The notes: generated by a model not told the origin, from the letters alone. A stretch of 64,000 bases of DNA from Komagataeibacter sucrofermentans DSM 15973 (GCF_040581405.1 NZ_CP137157.1:2375001-2439000); one strand, 5' to 3'. Shown: positions 28,128 to 37,199, counted from the stretch's first letter. Translations and numbers: made by a program.

Positions 28128-29131
28128 GCCCGCCACCCCCGCCGCAGCAACGGCAGCACGGCCACGAACAGCGCCACACCGAGCAGGTCGGCAATCAGGC
28201 CCACGGGAATTTCCTCCACCGAGAGCGTGCGCGCCAGGTCATCGCACACCAGCAGGAACATACCACCAAGACACGCACTTGCAGGCAGTACCCGCATGTT
28301 GCATGGCCCCACCAGCAACCTGGCCACATGCGGCACCACCAGCCCCACCCAGCCAATCATGCCCGCAACCGAGACCGTGAGCGCCGCCAGCACCGTGGCG
28401 GCGCCAATCACGCCATAGCGCAGCGCCATAACGGGAATGCCCAGCGTGCGGGCCTCCTCATCGCCCATGGCCAGGCCATCGAGCATGCGCCCGCATGCGC
28501 TGAGCAGCACGATGCCAATCGCCACTGGCCCTGCCATCACGCCCAGCGCATGTGGCGTGACCTGCGTCAGGCTGCCCAGCAGCCAGAACACGATGTCGGG
28601 CAACTGGTTCTGCGGGTCGGCAATGTATTTGAGCAGCGACAGCAGCGCCGTGAAGAGTGCCGAACTGATCAGCCCGCCAAAAACCAGCATCAGCATCGAT
28701 GCCGCATCGAACAGATGCGCCACGCCCACGCCAAGGGCCACGGCCAGCAGCCCCCCGATAAAGGACAGCCCCGCCACACCCACGGGCCCCAGCCCCCACA
28801 CGATGCCCAGCGCCGCCCCCGTGCCAGCCCCCGCCAGCACGCCGAGCAGGCCGGGCGAGACCAGCGGGTTGCGAAACACCGCCTGATACGCCGCCCCCGC
28901 CACCGAAAGCGCCGCCCCCACGCAGATAGCACCCCCAATACGCGGCAGACGCGCACCAAACACGACGCTATGCACCATATGCGCCTGCGGCGTATCGCCC
29001 TGTGCCACCAGTCCGATGCTGGCGGCCAGCGCGTGCAGCACCTGCGCGGGCGGCACCGCAAAGCGCCCGATACAGGCCGAGAAAACCGCAAGCCCCACCA
29101 GCCCCATGACCGCCAGCGCCGCAATACGCAC
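28124..29131 (-). CDS. Iron-complex ABC transporter permease (FecCD family)
   Basis: Inner-membrane permease of about 335 residues with nine to ten hydrophobic helices. FecCD landmarks are RLPRIGGAICVGAALSVAGA, FRNPLVSPGLLGVLAGAG and the ATPase-contact region GDEEARTLGI followed by MIGWVGLVVPHVARLLVG. The frame is open to 29404, but GTG 29131 is chosen: it lies 11 bases past the binding-protein stop and has GAGG nine bases upstream. Fused or alternative starts are unlikely because the upstream extension reads as low-complexity shadow of the binding-protein gene. Coupled to the ATPase by a 4-base overlap. Confidence 0.88.
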   Translation of the reverse strand: MRIAALAVMGLVGLAVFSACIGRFAVPPAQVLHALAASIGLVAQGDTPQAHMVHSVVFGARLPRIGGAICVGAALSVAGAAYQAVFRNPLVSPGLLGVLAGAGTGAALGIVWGLGPVGVAGLSFIGGLLAVALGVGVAHLFDAASMLMLVFGGLISSALFTALLSLLKYIADPQNQLPDIVFWLLGSLTQVTPHALGVMAGPVAIGIVLLSACGRMLDGLAMGDEEARTLGIPVMALRYGVIGAATVLAALTVSVAGMIGWVGLVVPHVARLLVGPCNMRVLPASACLGGMFLLVCDDLARTLSVEEIPVGLIADLLGVALFVAVLPLLRRGWRA

Positions 29132-29142
29132 GCCGCGCAGCC

Positions 29143-30189
29143 TCAAGGAGCGGTACCCGGCTGCGGCGGGTGGCCTGCAAGGATGCGCTGCGCATCGTCC
29201 CCGGTCAGGTTGTAGTGGAAATAGGTGCGGTAGAAGTCCTGCGTCAGCGCCACGGGGTCGGTCTGCGCAAACAGGTCGGGGTGCAGCGTTTTCGCGGCCC
29301 AACTGATCTGGAGCGGCAGTTCGCTGCCATAGCGATCCCACGGGAACACGCCAGACGGATTGGCATGCACGCGCCCGTTGCGCATGGCGGCGAGGCGCTG
29401 CCACAACCCGCCATCAGCAGCAGGGTCGATGGTGCCGCAATCGGGGCCGAGGATGATGACATCGGGGTTCCACGCCGCCACCTGTTCGGGCGTGACCGGC
29501 TTCATGTTGCCGCTCACCCCGGTTGCGGCATTGCGGCCGCCCGCCAGCGTAATCCATTCATCCACGATGCTGTCCGCCCCATCCACCCGCAGCGGATGCA
29601 GTGACTGGATGTGCAGCACGCGCGGGCGCGCGGCCTCGGGCACGCTGGCCAGGCGCTCGCGCACGTCATTGACTGTCTGCTTCATCATGGTGCGGTAATG
29701 GGCCGCGGTGGCGTGCGCGTGCTCGGTGCCCAGGGCCGCAGCCGTCATGTCCACCACGCGCAGCAGGCCATCGACATCGTGAAACGACGAGACCAGCACC
29801 GGAATGTCCACCGCGCCAAACGCCGTAATGGCCGCCGAGGCCTGCGGCACGAACACAAGGTCCACCTGATCGCGCAGCAGGGATTCCGCATTGACCTGCG
29901 GCCCGTTGACAAGCTGCGCCTGCGCGAGTGCCGGAAACACCCGGTACATCCACGGCCGCGCCTGCGGGCTGTCCACCGTCATGACAATCTGCTGCACGCC
30001 GCCGAGCATCAGCAGCAGTTCATTATGGGCGAACCACAGATCGGCAATGCGGGCGGGATGATCGGGCACGGCCTGCGCGTGGCCCGCCATGTCCGTTATC
30101 TCGCGCGCCGTGGCGGGAGTAACAGCAAGACCCGCTGCCAGAGCCCATGCCCACAGTCCCGTGGCTACAGTCGATCTCCCCGAGTTCAC
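29143..30189 (-). CDS. Iron-complex ABC transporter substrate-binding protein
   Basis: Periplasmic ligand-binding protein of 348 residues with a signal peptide (cleavage near PATAREI). Features of the FepB/BtuF-like cluster A-II family: REITDMAGHAQAVPDHPARIADL, a domain boundary near residue 130, and AWNPDVIILGPD. It would deliver a ferric-siderophore, haem or related chelate to the permease. GTG start at 30189 follows an AGGACAGGA-rich site. First gene of the operon. A TATATC-N6-GATATA inverted repeat lies about 30 bases upstream and could be a promoter element or operator. Confidence 0.88.
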   Translation of the reverse strand: MNSGRSTVATGLWAWALAAGLAVTPATAREITDMAGHAQAVPDHPARIADLWFAHNELLLMLGGVQQIVMTVDSPQARPWMYRVFPALAQAQLVNGPQVNAESLLRDQVDLVFVPQASAAITAFGAVDIPVLVSSFHDVDGLLRVVDMTAAALGTEHAHATAAHYRTMMKQTVNDVRERLASVPEAARPRVLHIQSLHPLRVDGADSIVDEWITLAGGRNAATGVSGNMKPVTPEQVAAWNPDVIILGPDCGTIDPAADGGLWQRLAAMRNGRVHANPSGVFPWDRYGSELPLQISWAAKTLHPDLFAQTDPVALTQDFYRTYFHYNLTGDDAQRILAGHPPQPGTAP

Positions 30190-30218
30190 GGTCCTGTCCT
30201 CATTTTCTGGCCGGTTAT

Positions 30219-30236
30219 TATATCCTTGCAGATATA
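30219..30236. promoter_or_regulatory. Inverted repeat upstream of iron-complex ABC operon
   Basis: Perfect 6-bp arms TATATC and GATATA separated by six bases, 30 bases before the GTG start in an AT-rich pocket. It could overlap the -10 region. It does not match a standard Fur box well. Confidence 0.3.
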
Positions 30237-30316
30237 TAGACTAACTGCCCCGGCGCAATCAGCCCCGCAGAGGTTACCTGAAAAGGCAATTCAGGAAACA
30301 TCTTGAAAACATAAGG

Positions 30317-30393
30317 ATGTTTTTGGTGAAGCTTTTTTCAAAAAGCAAAAAAATGCCGCCTTTTTGAAAAAAAGGCGGCACCCGGAAACGTTT
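30317..30393. repeat. Intergenic two-hairpin repeat, copy 5 (reverse orientation)
   Basis: Reads ATGTTTTTGGTGAAGCTTTTTT, then a TGCCGCCTTTTTGAAAAAAAGGCGGCA hairpin and GGAAACGTTT. The orientation is opposite to copies 2, 3, 6 and 8, matching the minus-strand gcvP gene it follows. Confidence 0.85.
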
Positions 30394-30415
30394 ACCGTTC
30401 TTGCAAATCCGCCCC

Positions 30416-33310
30416 TCAGGCCTCGTAAGTGCTCATGTCAGGGCAGGAGCACACAAGGTTGCGATCACCATAGGCATTGTCCAGCCGGTTGACGGGCGAC
30501 CAGTATTTGCTCGCCGGATGCACCCCGCCGGGCAGGCAGGCGCTCGCGCGGTCATAGGCGCGCGCCCAGTCGGGGTCGGTCAGGTCGCGCACGGTGTGCG
30601 GCGCGTGGCGCAGGGGGCTTTCCTCAATGGTCAGTTCGCCTGCGGCAACCGCGCTGATTTCCTTGCGGATGGCAATCATCGCATCACAGAACCGGTCCAG
30701 TTCGGCCCGGCTTTCGGACTCGGTCGGCTCGATCATGAACGTGCCTGCAACCGGAAAGCTGACCGTAGGCGCATGAAAGCCGTGGTCAACCAGCCGCTTG
30801 GCAATGTCATCGACCGTAACCCCCGTCTCGTCCTTGAGCGGGCGCAGGTCGATAATGCATTCATGCGCCACGCGGCCATTCGCACCCTGATACAGCACCG
30901 GGTAGTGACCGGACAGGCGGCTAGCGATGTAATTGGAGTTCAGGATCGCGACCTCGGTAGCGCGTTTCAGCCCCGCATCGCCCATCATGACCATGTACAT
31001 CCACGAAATGGGCAGCACATCGGCCGAGCCAAAGGGCGCTGCCGAAATGGCATTGGCCTCGCCATTCTGTGGCGCACCCGGCAGGTAGGGTGCGAGATGC
31101 GCGCCCACCCCAATCGGCCCCATGCCGGGGCCACCGCCCCCATGAGGGATGCAGAAGGTCTTGTGCAGGTTGAAGTGACTGACATCGCCGCCATACATGC
31201 CCGGCTGCGCAAGGCCCACCTGCGCGTTGAGGTTCGCGCCATCCACGTAAACCTGCCCGCCTGCCGCATGCACGAGGTCACAGATCTCGCGCACGTTCTC
31301 CTCGAACACGCCATGCGTGGATGGATAGGTAATCATGATCGCGGCCAGCGCATCGGCATGTTTTGCAATCTTGGCCTTCAGGTCCGCGATATCAACATTG
31401 CCGTGGCTGTCGCACGCCACCACCACTACCTTCATGCCCGCCATCTGGGCCGAGGCCGGGTTGGTGCCATGCGCCGAGGCCGGGATGAGGCACACGTCAC
31501 GCGCCATGTCACCACGCGCGCGGTGGTAGCCACGAATGGCCATCAGCCCCGCGAACTCGCCCTGCGCACCAGAATTGGGCTGGAGCGACACCGCCGCATA
31601 GCCGCTGATCTGGCACAGCATGCGCTCAAGATCGGTGAACAGCCGGGCATAACCACGCGTCTGGTCCGCTGGCGCAAAGGGATGGATGTTGCAGAATTCG
31701 GGCCACGTGATCGGCAGCATCTCCGCCGTGGCGTTGAGCTTCATGGTGCACGAGCCCAGCGGAATCATGGAGCGGTCAAGCGCCAGGTCACGATCGGCCA
31801 GGCGGCGCATGTAGCGCAGCATGTCGGTTTCCGACTGACAGGCCGAGAAGATCGGCTGGGCCAGAAGTTCACCCGTGCGCACTAGGCTTGCGGGAATGGC
31901 GCTGCCCGGGGTGGCAAGTCCGGCCTCGACCTGCGCGGCGCGCGCCGCATCGCCACTCACGCAGGCCCATAGCGCACGCACCGTATCGGGTGTCGTGGTC
32001 TCATCAAGGCTGATGCCCACATGCGCTGCATCGACCCGGCGCAGGTTCATACCCGCATCGAGCGCCCGCGCCATGACCGCATCCGTTTCCGCGCCGGTGT
32101 TGAGCGTTACGGTATCAAAGAATGCCTGCGTTACCACCTCGGCGCCAAGCGCACGCAGGCCAGCGGCAAGGATGGTGGCGAGTTTGTGGATGCGCGTGGC
32201 AATGGCCTTCAGCCCGACCGGCCCATGATACAGCGCGTACATGGACGACACGATGGCTGGCAGCGCCTGGGCCGTGCAGATGTTCGAGGTCGCCTTCTCG
32301 CGGCGGATATGCTGCTCGCGCGTCTGGAGTGCCAGACGGTAGGCAGGCTTGCCGCGTGCATCAATCGACACGCCCACGATGCGGCCGGGAATGTTGCGGC
32401 GGAAGGCATCGCGCACCGCCATATAGGCCGCATGCGGGCCACCAGCCCCCATGGGCATGCCGTAGCGCTGCATGGAGCCGACTGCAATATCGGCCCCCAG
32501 TGCGCCGGGGCTTTGCAGCAGCATCAGCGCCAGCGGGTCGGCGCACAGCGTGGCGATAGCGCCGGCCGCGTGCAGCTTTTCAATCCACGCGCGCGGGTCA
32601 CGAACTTCACCTGTCGAACCGGGATACTGGAACACCGCGCCAAATACCGCCTGCGCATCAAGGTCGGTGGCGGGATCACCCACCACCACCTGCCAGCCCA
32701 GCGGCTCGGCGCGGGTACGGATGACGGCGATGGTCTGCGGGTGGCAGCCGGCATCGACAAAGAAGGCGCTGGCCTTGCTTTTGGCCACGCGGCGGGCCAT
32801 GGCCATGGCCTCGGCGGCGGCGGTGCCTTCATCGAGCAGCGAGGCGTTGGCCACGTCCAGCCCGGTCAGTTCGATCACCAGCGTCTGGAAATTGAGCAGC
32901 GCTTCAAGCCGCCCCTGGCTGATCTCGGGCTGATAGGGCGTATAGGCGGTGTACCAGGCCGGGTTCTCCAGCACGTTGCGCTGGATCACGCCGGGCAGGA
33001 TGGTGTCGTAATAGCCCTGGCCGATCAGCGAGGTCAGCACCCGGTTCTCGCTTGCGATGCCGCGCAGCCGGGCCAGCGCCACATGCTCGGGCACGCCAGC
33101 GCCAAGACCCATCGCGCCATCAAGGCGGATGGAACCGGGCACGGTCTGGGCCATCAGGATGTCGAGCGTATCCGCGCCCACCACGCGCAGCATGGCCGCC
33201 ACGTCATTTGCATCGGGGCCAACATGCCGGGCGCAGAACGCCCCGGCATCATCGCCCGTATCTTGCCACAGGGAAGAAGAACCGCAGGAAGAAGACGTCA
33301 CGGCCAGCAT
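30416..33310 (-). CDS. gcvP: Glycine dehydrogenase (decarboxylating), P protein
   Basis: PLP-dependent P protein of the glycine cleavage system; decarboxylates glycine and transfers aminomethyl to lipoylated GcvH. At 964 residues it is the full-length single-chain form. N-terminal half carries [17 protein letters not shown]; the PLP lysine lies in [19 protein letters not shown], about residue 708. The ATG at 33310 is nominal: a GGAG is too close to it but well placed for a GTG three codons downstream. Last gene of gcvT-gcvH-gcvP, 30 bases after gcvH, followed by a repeat that may end the transcript. Confidence 0.96.
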   Translation of the reverse strand: MLAVTSSSCGSSSLWQDTGDDAGAFCARHVGPDANDVAAMLRVVGADTLDILMAQTVPGSIRLDGAMGLGAGVPEHVALARLRGIASENRVLTSLIGQGYYDTILPGVIQRNVLENPAWYTAYTPYQPEISQGRLEALLNFQTLVIELTGLDVANASLLDEGTAAAEAMAMARRVAKSKASAFFVDAGCHPQTIAVIRTRAEPLGWQVVVGDPATDLDAQAVFGAVFQYPGSTGEVRDPRAWIEKLHAAGAIATLCADPLALMLLQSPGALGADIAVGSMQRYGMPMGAGGPHAAYMAVRDAFRRNIPGRIVGVSIDARGKPAYRLALQTREQHIRREKATSNICTAQALPAIVSSMYALYHGPVGLKAIATRIHKLATILAAGLRALGAEVVTQAFFDTVTLNTGAETDAVMARALDAGMNLRRVDAAHVGISLDETTTPDTVRALWACVSGDAARAAQVEAGLATPGSAIPASLVRTGELLAQPIFSACQSETDMLRYMRRLADRDLALDRSMIPLGSCTMKLNATAEMLPITWPEFCNIHPFAPADQTRGYARLFTDLERMLCQISGYAAVSLQPNSGAQGEFAGLMAIRGYHRARGDMARDVCLIPASAHGTNPASAQMAGMKVVVVACDSHGNVDIADLKAKIAKHADALAAIMITYPSTHGVFEENVREICDLVHAAGGQVYVDGANLNAQVGLAQPGMYGGDVSHFNLHKTFCIPHGGGGPGMGPIGVGAHLAPYLPGAPQNGEANAISAAPFGSADVLPISWMYMVMMGDAGLKRATEVAILNSNYIASRLSGHYPVLYQGANGRVAHECIIDLRPLKDETGVTVDDIAKRLVDHGFHAPTVSFPVAGTFMIEPTESESRAELDRFCDAMIAIRKEISAVAAGELTIEESPLRHAPHTVRDLTDPDWARAYDRASACLPGGVHPASKYWSPVNRLDNAYGDRNLVCSCPDMSTYEA

Positions 33311-33340
33311 ACTCCGTCAAAGGTGGGAACGAGGGAAAAA

Positions 33341-33706
33341 TCAGCCAACCAGCGCGGTGTAGGTGGCGTGGTCCATCAGGCCTTCAAGCTGGGTGGCGTC
33401 CGCAATGGTCATGCGCACGATCCAGCCTTCGCCCTCGGGGTCGCGGTTGATGAGGGCCGCGTCATCGGTGAGCGCGTCATTGAAGGCCAGCACGTCGCCC
33501 GTGACGGGGGCATAGATGTCGGATGCCGCCTTGACGGATTCGACCACCGCTACGCTATCGCCCTGCTCCACGGTGGTGCCGGGGTCGCGGGCTTCGGAAA
33601 ACACGATTTCGCCGAGTTCGTTGGCCGCATGCGCCGTGATGCCGACAACGGCCACATTGCCTTCAACGCGCAGCCACTCATGTTCCTTGGTGTAATAGAC
33701 GGTCAT
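33341..33706 (-). CDS. gcvH: Glycine cleavage system H protein
   Basis: Lipoyl-carrier protein of 121 residues shuttling the aminomethyl group between P, T and L proteins. The lipoylated lysine is in ESVKAASDIYAPVTG, about residue 60. N-terminal YYTKEHEWLRVEG and GITAHAANELGEIVF are family hallmarks. The ATG at 33706 has an AAGGAAG site. It sits between gcvT and gcvP on the same strand, 48 bases after gcvT. Confidence 0.97.
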   Translation of the reverse strand: MTVYYTKEHEWLRVEGNVAVVGITAHAANELGEIVFSEARDPGTTVEQGDSVAVVESVKAASDIYAPVTGDVLAFNDALTDDAALINRDPEGEGWIVRMTIADATQLEGLMDHATYTALVG

Positions 33707-33754
33707 TGTCCGTGCTTCCTTGATGAATATGGGTTTGAAAAAAACAGCGAAAAA

Positions 33755-34888
33755 TCAGCGCCTGAACGTAGCCGCCACGAAAGGCAGCGCCACGACCGAC
33801 ACAGGCAGCAGCCGCCCGCGCACGCTGGCGAACAGCCGCGTGCCCACGCCCGCAAGGTCAGTTGCCACATAGCCCATGGCCACCGGGCCGCCCACGCTGG
33901 GGCCAAACGCGCCTGACGTGACACGGCCCGCAGGCACCTCGCCCGCCTCATCGGCAAACAGCGCCACACCACCGCGCACCGGGGCGCGGCCTTCGGCGCG
34001 CAGGCCCACACGCCGCCGCGTCGTGCCATCGGCCAACTGGTCGGCCACGACCTGCGCGCCGGGGTAGCCGCCCGCGCGCGCGCCACCGGGCCTGCGGCTT
34101 TTCTGGATGGACCATTCAAGCGCGCCTTCCACCGGGGTGGTGGTCAGGTCGATATCCGCGCCATACAGGCACAGGCCCGCTTCAAGCCGCAGGCTGTCAC
34201 GCGCGCCAAGGCCCGCGGGCGCCACATCGGGCTGGGCCAGCAGGGCGCGGGCCACGGTTTCGGCCCCCTCATTGCCCATGCCGATCTCGTAGCCATCCTC
34301 GCCGGTATAGCCCGAGCGCGAAACGATGCAGTTCACGCCCGCAAGGTCCATCTCGGCCACATCCATGAAGCGCATGGCGGTGGCAGCCGGATTGAGCGCG
34401 GCGAGTGCCGCCTCGGCTGCGGGGCCCTGCAGCGCGATCAGCGCGCGGCCATCGAGCCGCTCGACGGTGCAGGTTTCGGTCAGAGCTTCATGCACATGGG
34501 CAAAATCGGCATCCTTGCACGCGGCATTGACCACGAGCAGCAGCCAGTCGCCCATGTTGGTCACCATCAGGTCATCGCTGATGCCGCCATCATTGGTGGT
34601 GAACACGGCGTAGCGCTGGCGGCCGGGCTTGAGCGCTTTAATATCGGCCGGCACCAGCGCCTCGAGCGCTGCCGCCGCATCGGCGATGTTGCCCGAGCGC
34701 GGGCGGATACGCACCTGCCCCATATGCGAGACATCGAACAGCCCCGCCTTGCCCCGCGTGTGCAGGTGCTCGGCCATGACGCCTGCGGGGTACTGCACCG
34801 GCATGTCATAGCCTGCGAAGGGCACCATGCGGGCGCCGAGTTCGATATGAAGGTCGTAAAGCGGGGTGCGCAGCAGGGGCTGGGTCAT
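33755..34888 (-). CDS. gcvT: Glycine cleavage system aminomethyltransferase T protein
   Basis: Transfers the methylene unit from aminomethyl-GcvH to tetrahydrofolate, releasing ammonia. 377 residues. Signature stretches are ARMVPFAGYDMPVQY, LFDVSHMGQVRI, GGISDDLMVTN (with the catalytic aspartate), SRSGYTGEDGYEI and RDSLRLEAGLCLYG. The ATG at 34888 overlaps the TGA of a 46-codon leader ORF (ATGA), so initiation is probably coupled to that ORF; the only purine-rich site of its own (AAGG) is 13 bases away. The upstream tandem glycine riboswitch indicates induction by glycine. Confidence 0.96.
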   Translation of the reverse strand: MTQPLLRTPLYDLHIELGARMVPFAGYDMPVQYPAGVMAEHLHTRGKAGLFDVSHMGQVRIRPRSGNIADAAAALEALVPADIKALKPGRQRYAVFTTNDGGISDDLMVTNMGDWLLLVVNAACKDADFAHVHEALTETCTVERLDGRALIALQGPAAEAALAALNPAATAMRFMDVAEMDLAGVNCIVSRSGYTGEDGYEIGMGNEGAETVARALLAQPDVAPAGLGARDSLRLEAGLCLYGADIDLTTTPVEGALEWSIQKSRRPGGARAGGYPGAQVVADQLADGTTRRRVGLRAEGRAPVRGGVALFADEAGEVPAGRVTSGAFGPSVGGPVAMGYVATDLAGVGTRLFASVRGRLLPVSVVALPFVAATFRR

Positions 34889-35025
34889 GCGGGCTGGGCC
34901 TTGTGCGGGTCCGCAGGCGCGCGCGCGGCCCCGCATGCCAGGCACGCGGACGGGCGGGCACGAAACGCGCCAGCGGAACAGGTCGGGGAAAATGCGGAGA
35001 ACACGGTAACGAACGGCGTAGACAT
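34885..35025 (-). CDS. 46-aa leader ORF coupled to gcvT
   Basis: Small ORF between the glycine riboswitch and gcvT, read on the minus strand. It begins ATG at 35025 with a strong AGGAG site seven bases upstream and ends in TGA overlapping the gcvT ATG by four bases. The peptide starts MSTPFVTVFSAFSPTCSAG and has three cysteines, including a CLAC pair, with an Arg/Ala-rich middle. It has no clear signal or domain. The site and the exact overlap argue it is translated; its purpose may be to couple riboswitch-controlled initiation to gcvT, or to act as a product itself. I know of no family for it. Confidence 0.65.
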   Translation of the reverse strand: MSTPFVTVFSAFSPTCSAGAFRARPSACLACGAARAPADPHKAQPA

Positions 35026-35039
35026 GCGGGACTCCTGTC

Positions 35040-35055
35040 GAATCCTGATGGATTC
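35040..35055 (-). promoter_or_regulatory. Hairpin before the leader-ORF ribosome site
   Basis: GAATCC-TGAT-GGATTC inverted repeat (6-bp stem, 4-base loop) between aptamer 2 and the AGGAG site at 35031-35036. It could be part of the riboswitch expression platform. Confidence 0.4.
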
Positions 35056-35060
35056 CAAGT

Positions 35061-35222
35061 GCCCCTTCTGTCGCATGTGCCTGAGATCGCTATCCCGTCG
35101 GCGGGCATCCGGGTTACGGACACCTCTTTCCAGAAGTCTTGGCCGACCGGTCCTTTGGCCTGAGAGTTTCCGGGGCGGTTGCTCCTTCGGCGCTGGCGCG
35201 GGGCCAGTCTCTCCCGTGTCGA
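35061..35222 (-). ncRNA. Tandem glycine riboswitch
   Basis: Read on the minus strand, aptamer 1 shows ACGGGAGAGACTGG, GCCGAAGGAGCAACC and AACTCTCAGGCCAAAGGACC. Aptamer 2 has AGAGGTGTCCG, CCGACGGGATAGC and GATCTCAGGCACATGCGACA. This order is the known gcvT-element with two glycine-binding domains joined by a short linker. It sits between a good promoter and the gcvT leader ORF. In known cases glycine binding turns on the cleavage operon. Ends are approximate. Confidence 0.9.
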
Positions 35223-35230
35223 CAGAGCTG

Positions 35231-35259
35231 ACTTGACATGACCGGATGCGCCAAGTCAA
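35231..35259 (-). promoter_or_regulatory. Promoter of the gcv operon
   Basis: Minus-strand TTGACT (35254-35259), 17-base spacer, TCAAGT (35231-35236). The predicted transcription start near 35224 falls right at the first base of the riboswitch, which supports the call. Confidence 0.6.
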
Positions 35260-35353
35260 TCCATGAAAATGCGCCATGGTTGTGCACACCATGACACCGC
35301 CCACCGCAGGCATTACGTTCTGGGCCTGTAACGTAAAAAAGGATGACCCCTTC

Positions 35354-35662
35354 ATGACCAGCCCGCTGACCATCGTGGCCGAATTCCGCATTCCCGCCGA
35401 GCACCGTGACCACTTCCTCGAGCTCTGCGCCTATGACAGCGCCCATTCCGTGGCGGATGAAAGCGGCTGCCAGCGCTTTGAGGCCGTCTGCCCGCTCGAT
35501 GACCCGCAGACCATCATCCTGGTGGAAGTCTATGATGATGAAGCCGCGTTCGAGGCCCATCTCGCCACGCCGCATTTCAAGGTCTTTGAAGTGGCCGTGA
35601 AGGAACTGGGCGCGGACCTCGTCAGCCTGCGCAAGACCGCGCGCATCGCGCCCCGGGCCTGA
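35354..35662 (+). CDS. Antibiotic biosynthesis monooxygenase (ABM)-domain protein
   Basis: Small 102-residue ferredoxin-like protein. The pattern MTSPLTIVAEFRIPAEHRDHFLELC, then ADESGCQRFEAVCPLDDPQTIILVEVYDDEAAFEAHLATPHFKVF, is typical of the ABM/YgiN quinol monooxygenase family. Such proteins are cofactor-free dimers acting on quinols or aromatic compounds; the substrate is unknown. The ATG at 35354 has AAAGGA 11 bases upstream; the frame extends to 35276 without a site. Divergent from the gcv operon, convergent with speE across a bidirectional terminator. Confidence 0.85.
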   Translation: MTSPLTIVAEFRIPAEHRDHFLELCAYDSAHSVADESGCQRFEAVCPLDDPQTIILVEVYDDEAAFEAHLATPHFKVFEVAVKELGADLVSLRKTARIAPRA

Positions 35663-35683
35663 TTACCAGCCTGACGGCGCCAC

Positions 35684-35724
35684 AAAAAAAGGCCGGAGGG
35701 GACGCACCCCTCCGGCCTTTTTTT
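35684..35724. terminator. Bidirectional intrinsic terminator
   Basis: A run of seven A, an 11-bp perfect GC-rich stem (35691-35701 with 35707-35717), loop ACGCA and a run of seven T. The symmetry serves both the ABM gene and speE. Confidence 0.92.
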
Positions 35725-35740
35725 AATCTACGCCATATGC

Positions 35741-36601
35741 TCAGCGCGGCAGGTTCTGCGCGATATAGGGCGGCAGGACGAAGGAGGCGACATGCATCTC
35801 CGGCGTCCAGTAGCGCGTGTTCGCAATGCCCGCCTTCCCGGCGCGCGCGCGGATCACGTCAGCGGACTGCCGGCCCGGCACCGTGCCCTTGGCGGCAACA
35901 CCCAGCGTCATGAACCCGCCCACATAGGTCGGCACGGCAGCGACATAGGCCGAGACGTGATCGAAGAACTGCGCGCGCCGCGCACTGGTGTCGCGCAGTT
36001 CATCAGCCTGCATGAACGGCACGCCGCACTGGTTCACGATAATGCCGTTGGCCGTGAGGATGCGCGCGCAGTGGCTGTAGAACGAATCGGTAAACAGCAC
36101 CTCGCCCACGCCAATCGGGTCGGTGCTGTCGACGATGATGACATCAAACGACCCATCGGGCGCGTTGGTCACGTATTCGATGCCATCGCCCACGATCACC
36201 TCGGCGCGGGGGTCGTTCCACGCATCGCCCGCAATGGCGGGCAGGAACTTCTTGGACAGGTCGATGACCTCGCCATCGATCTCGACCATCACGGCCTTTT
36301 CCACCGTGCTGTGCTCGAGCACGCGGCGCAGCACGCCGCCATCGCCCGCGCCAATGATCAGCACGCGCTTCGCATCGCCATGCTCGAGCAGCGGCACGTG
36401 GGTCAGCATTTCCTGATAGACGAATTCGTCGCGTTCCGTGATCTGGACCACGCCATCAAGCATCAGCACCCGGCCAAGATCGACATTTTCGAACACCGCA
36501 ATGTCCTGAAACTGGCTTTTGGTGCGTGCCAGCAGCCTATCCACGCTCAGTTCCTGCCGCCAGCCTTCATACAGGCCTTCGCTGATCCACTCACGGGACA
36601 T
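35741..36601 (-). CDS. speE: Spermidine synthase
   Basis: Aminopropyltransferase making spermidine from putrescine and decarboxylated S-adenosylmethionine. 286 residues. Family motifs: QDIAVFENVDLGRVLMLDGVVQ, DEFVYQEMLTHVPLL, VLIIGAGDGGVLRRVLEH and DVIIVDSTDPIGVGEVLFTDSFY with the catalytic aspartates. The C-terminal WTPEMHVASFVLP is also typical. It lies downstream of speD, which makes its co-substrate, separated by 133 bases including a terminator-like hairpin. Confidence 0.96.
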   Translation of the reverse strand: MSREWISEGLYEGWRQELSVDRLLARTKSQFQDIAVFENVDLGRVLMLDGVVQITERDEFVYQEMLTHVPLLEHGDAKRVLIIGAGDGGVLRRVLEHSTVEKAVMVEIDGEVIDLSKKFLPAIAGDAWNDPRAEVIVGDGIEYVTNAPDGSFDVIIVDSTDPIGVGEVLFTDSFYSHCARILTANGIIVNQCGVPFMQADELRDTSARRAQFFDHVSAYVAAVPTYVGGFMTLGVAAKGTVPGRQSADVIRARAGKAGIANTRYWTPEMHVASFVLPPYIAQNLPR

Positions 36602-36637
36602 GAAAAACCCCCTTTACGTCCTAATCGTGCACATGAA

Positions 36638-36667
36638 AAAGCACGGGCCGGAAATACATCCGGCCCG
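36638..36667 (-). terminator. Terminator or attenuator between speD and speE
   Basis: A 9-bp perfect stem (36644-36652 with 36659-36667), six-base loop, then on the minus strand TGC and five T. It ends about 36 bases before the speE start, so it would end the speD transcript or attenuate readthrough. Confidence 0.65.
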
Positions 36668-36734
36668 CCACTTCGACTTTGATTTACTGAAAGCATGCCA
36701 GGGCGCATAAACGCGCCACCCCGGCCACAGCCAC

Positions 36735-37199
36735 TTAAAGCTGCACGCGCCCACGCCGCTGTTCGTCCACCTCGATCCGGCCCGCCTGGAACAGGCGCTG
36801 CATGACCGGAATGGCAAGGTGCGGATCGCACGCCCCACACATGAAAATATCCACGGCGGCAAAGTTGCGCTCGGGCCATGTGTGGATCGAGATATGACTT
36901 TCCGCCAGCACGACCACGCCCGACACGCCGCCATTGGGCGTGAAGTGATGGAAGTGGCTGTGCAGGATCGTCGCCCCCGCCGTGATGGCGGCATCACATA
37001 GGGTACGGTCGATCTGTTCCGGATCATCGAGATTCCGGGCATCCCACAGATCGACAAGAAGGTGCGTTCCCGCAAACTTCATTCCGTCTTTCTCGACGAA
37101 ATAATCCTTCCGGTCGTCCTCGGACGAAAACGGCGCTGAAGAGATCTGGTTATCGCTCGGGTGTTCCGAGACCATCCCCAGTTGAGCAAGTGCGTTCAT
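36735..37199 (-). CDS. speD: S-adenosylmethionine decarboxylase proenzyme
   Basis: Pyruvoyl enzyme supplying decarboxylated SAM for spermidine. 154 residues. Self-cleavage occurs at Glu100-Ser101 in LAESHISIHTWPE, giving a pyruvoyl group from the serine; the following RNFAAVDIFMCG is conserved. The length and cleavage context match the bacterial class with a C-terminal alpha chain of about 50 residues. ATG 37199 is preferred with a GGGGG-type site; the frame runs upstream to 37331. It is paired with speE. Confidence 0.93.
   Translation of the reverse strand: MNALAQLGMVSEHPSDNQISSAPFSSEDDRKDYFVEKDGMKFAGTHLLVDLWDARNLDDPEQIDRTLCDAAITAGATILHSHFHHFTPNGGVSGVVVLAESHISIHTWPERNFAAVDIFMCGACDPHLAIPVMQRLFQAGRIEVDEQRRGRVQL

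Noticed and set aside
30206-30316. Cobalamin riboswitch before the iron-complex transporter operon
   Set aside because: A few GC-rich words resemble the B12 box, but the conserved order (GCCACTG core, AGTCAGGAAAC-type segment) is not present on the relevant strand.
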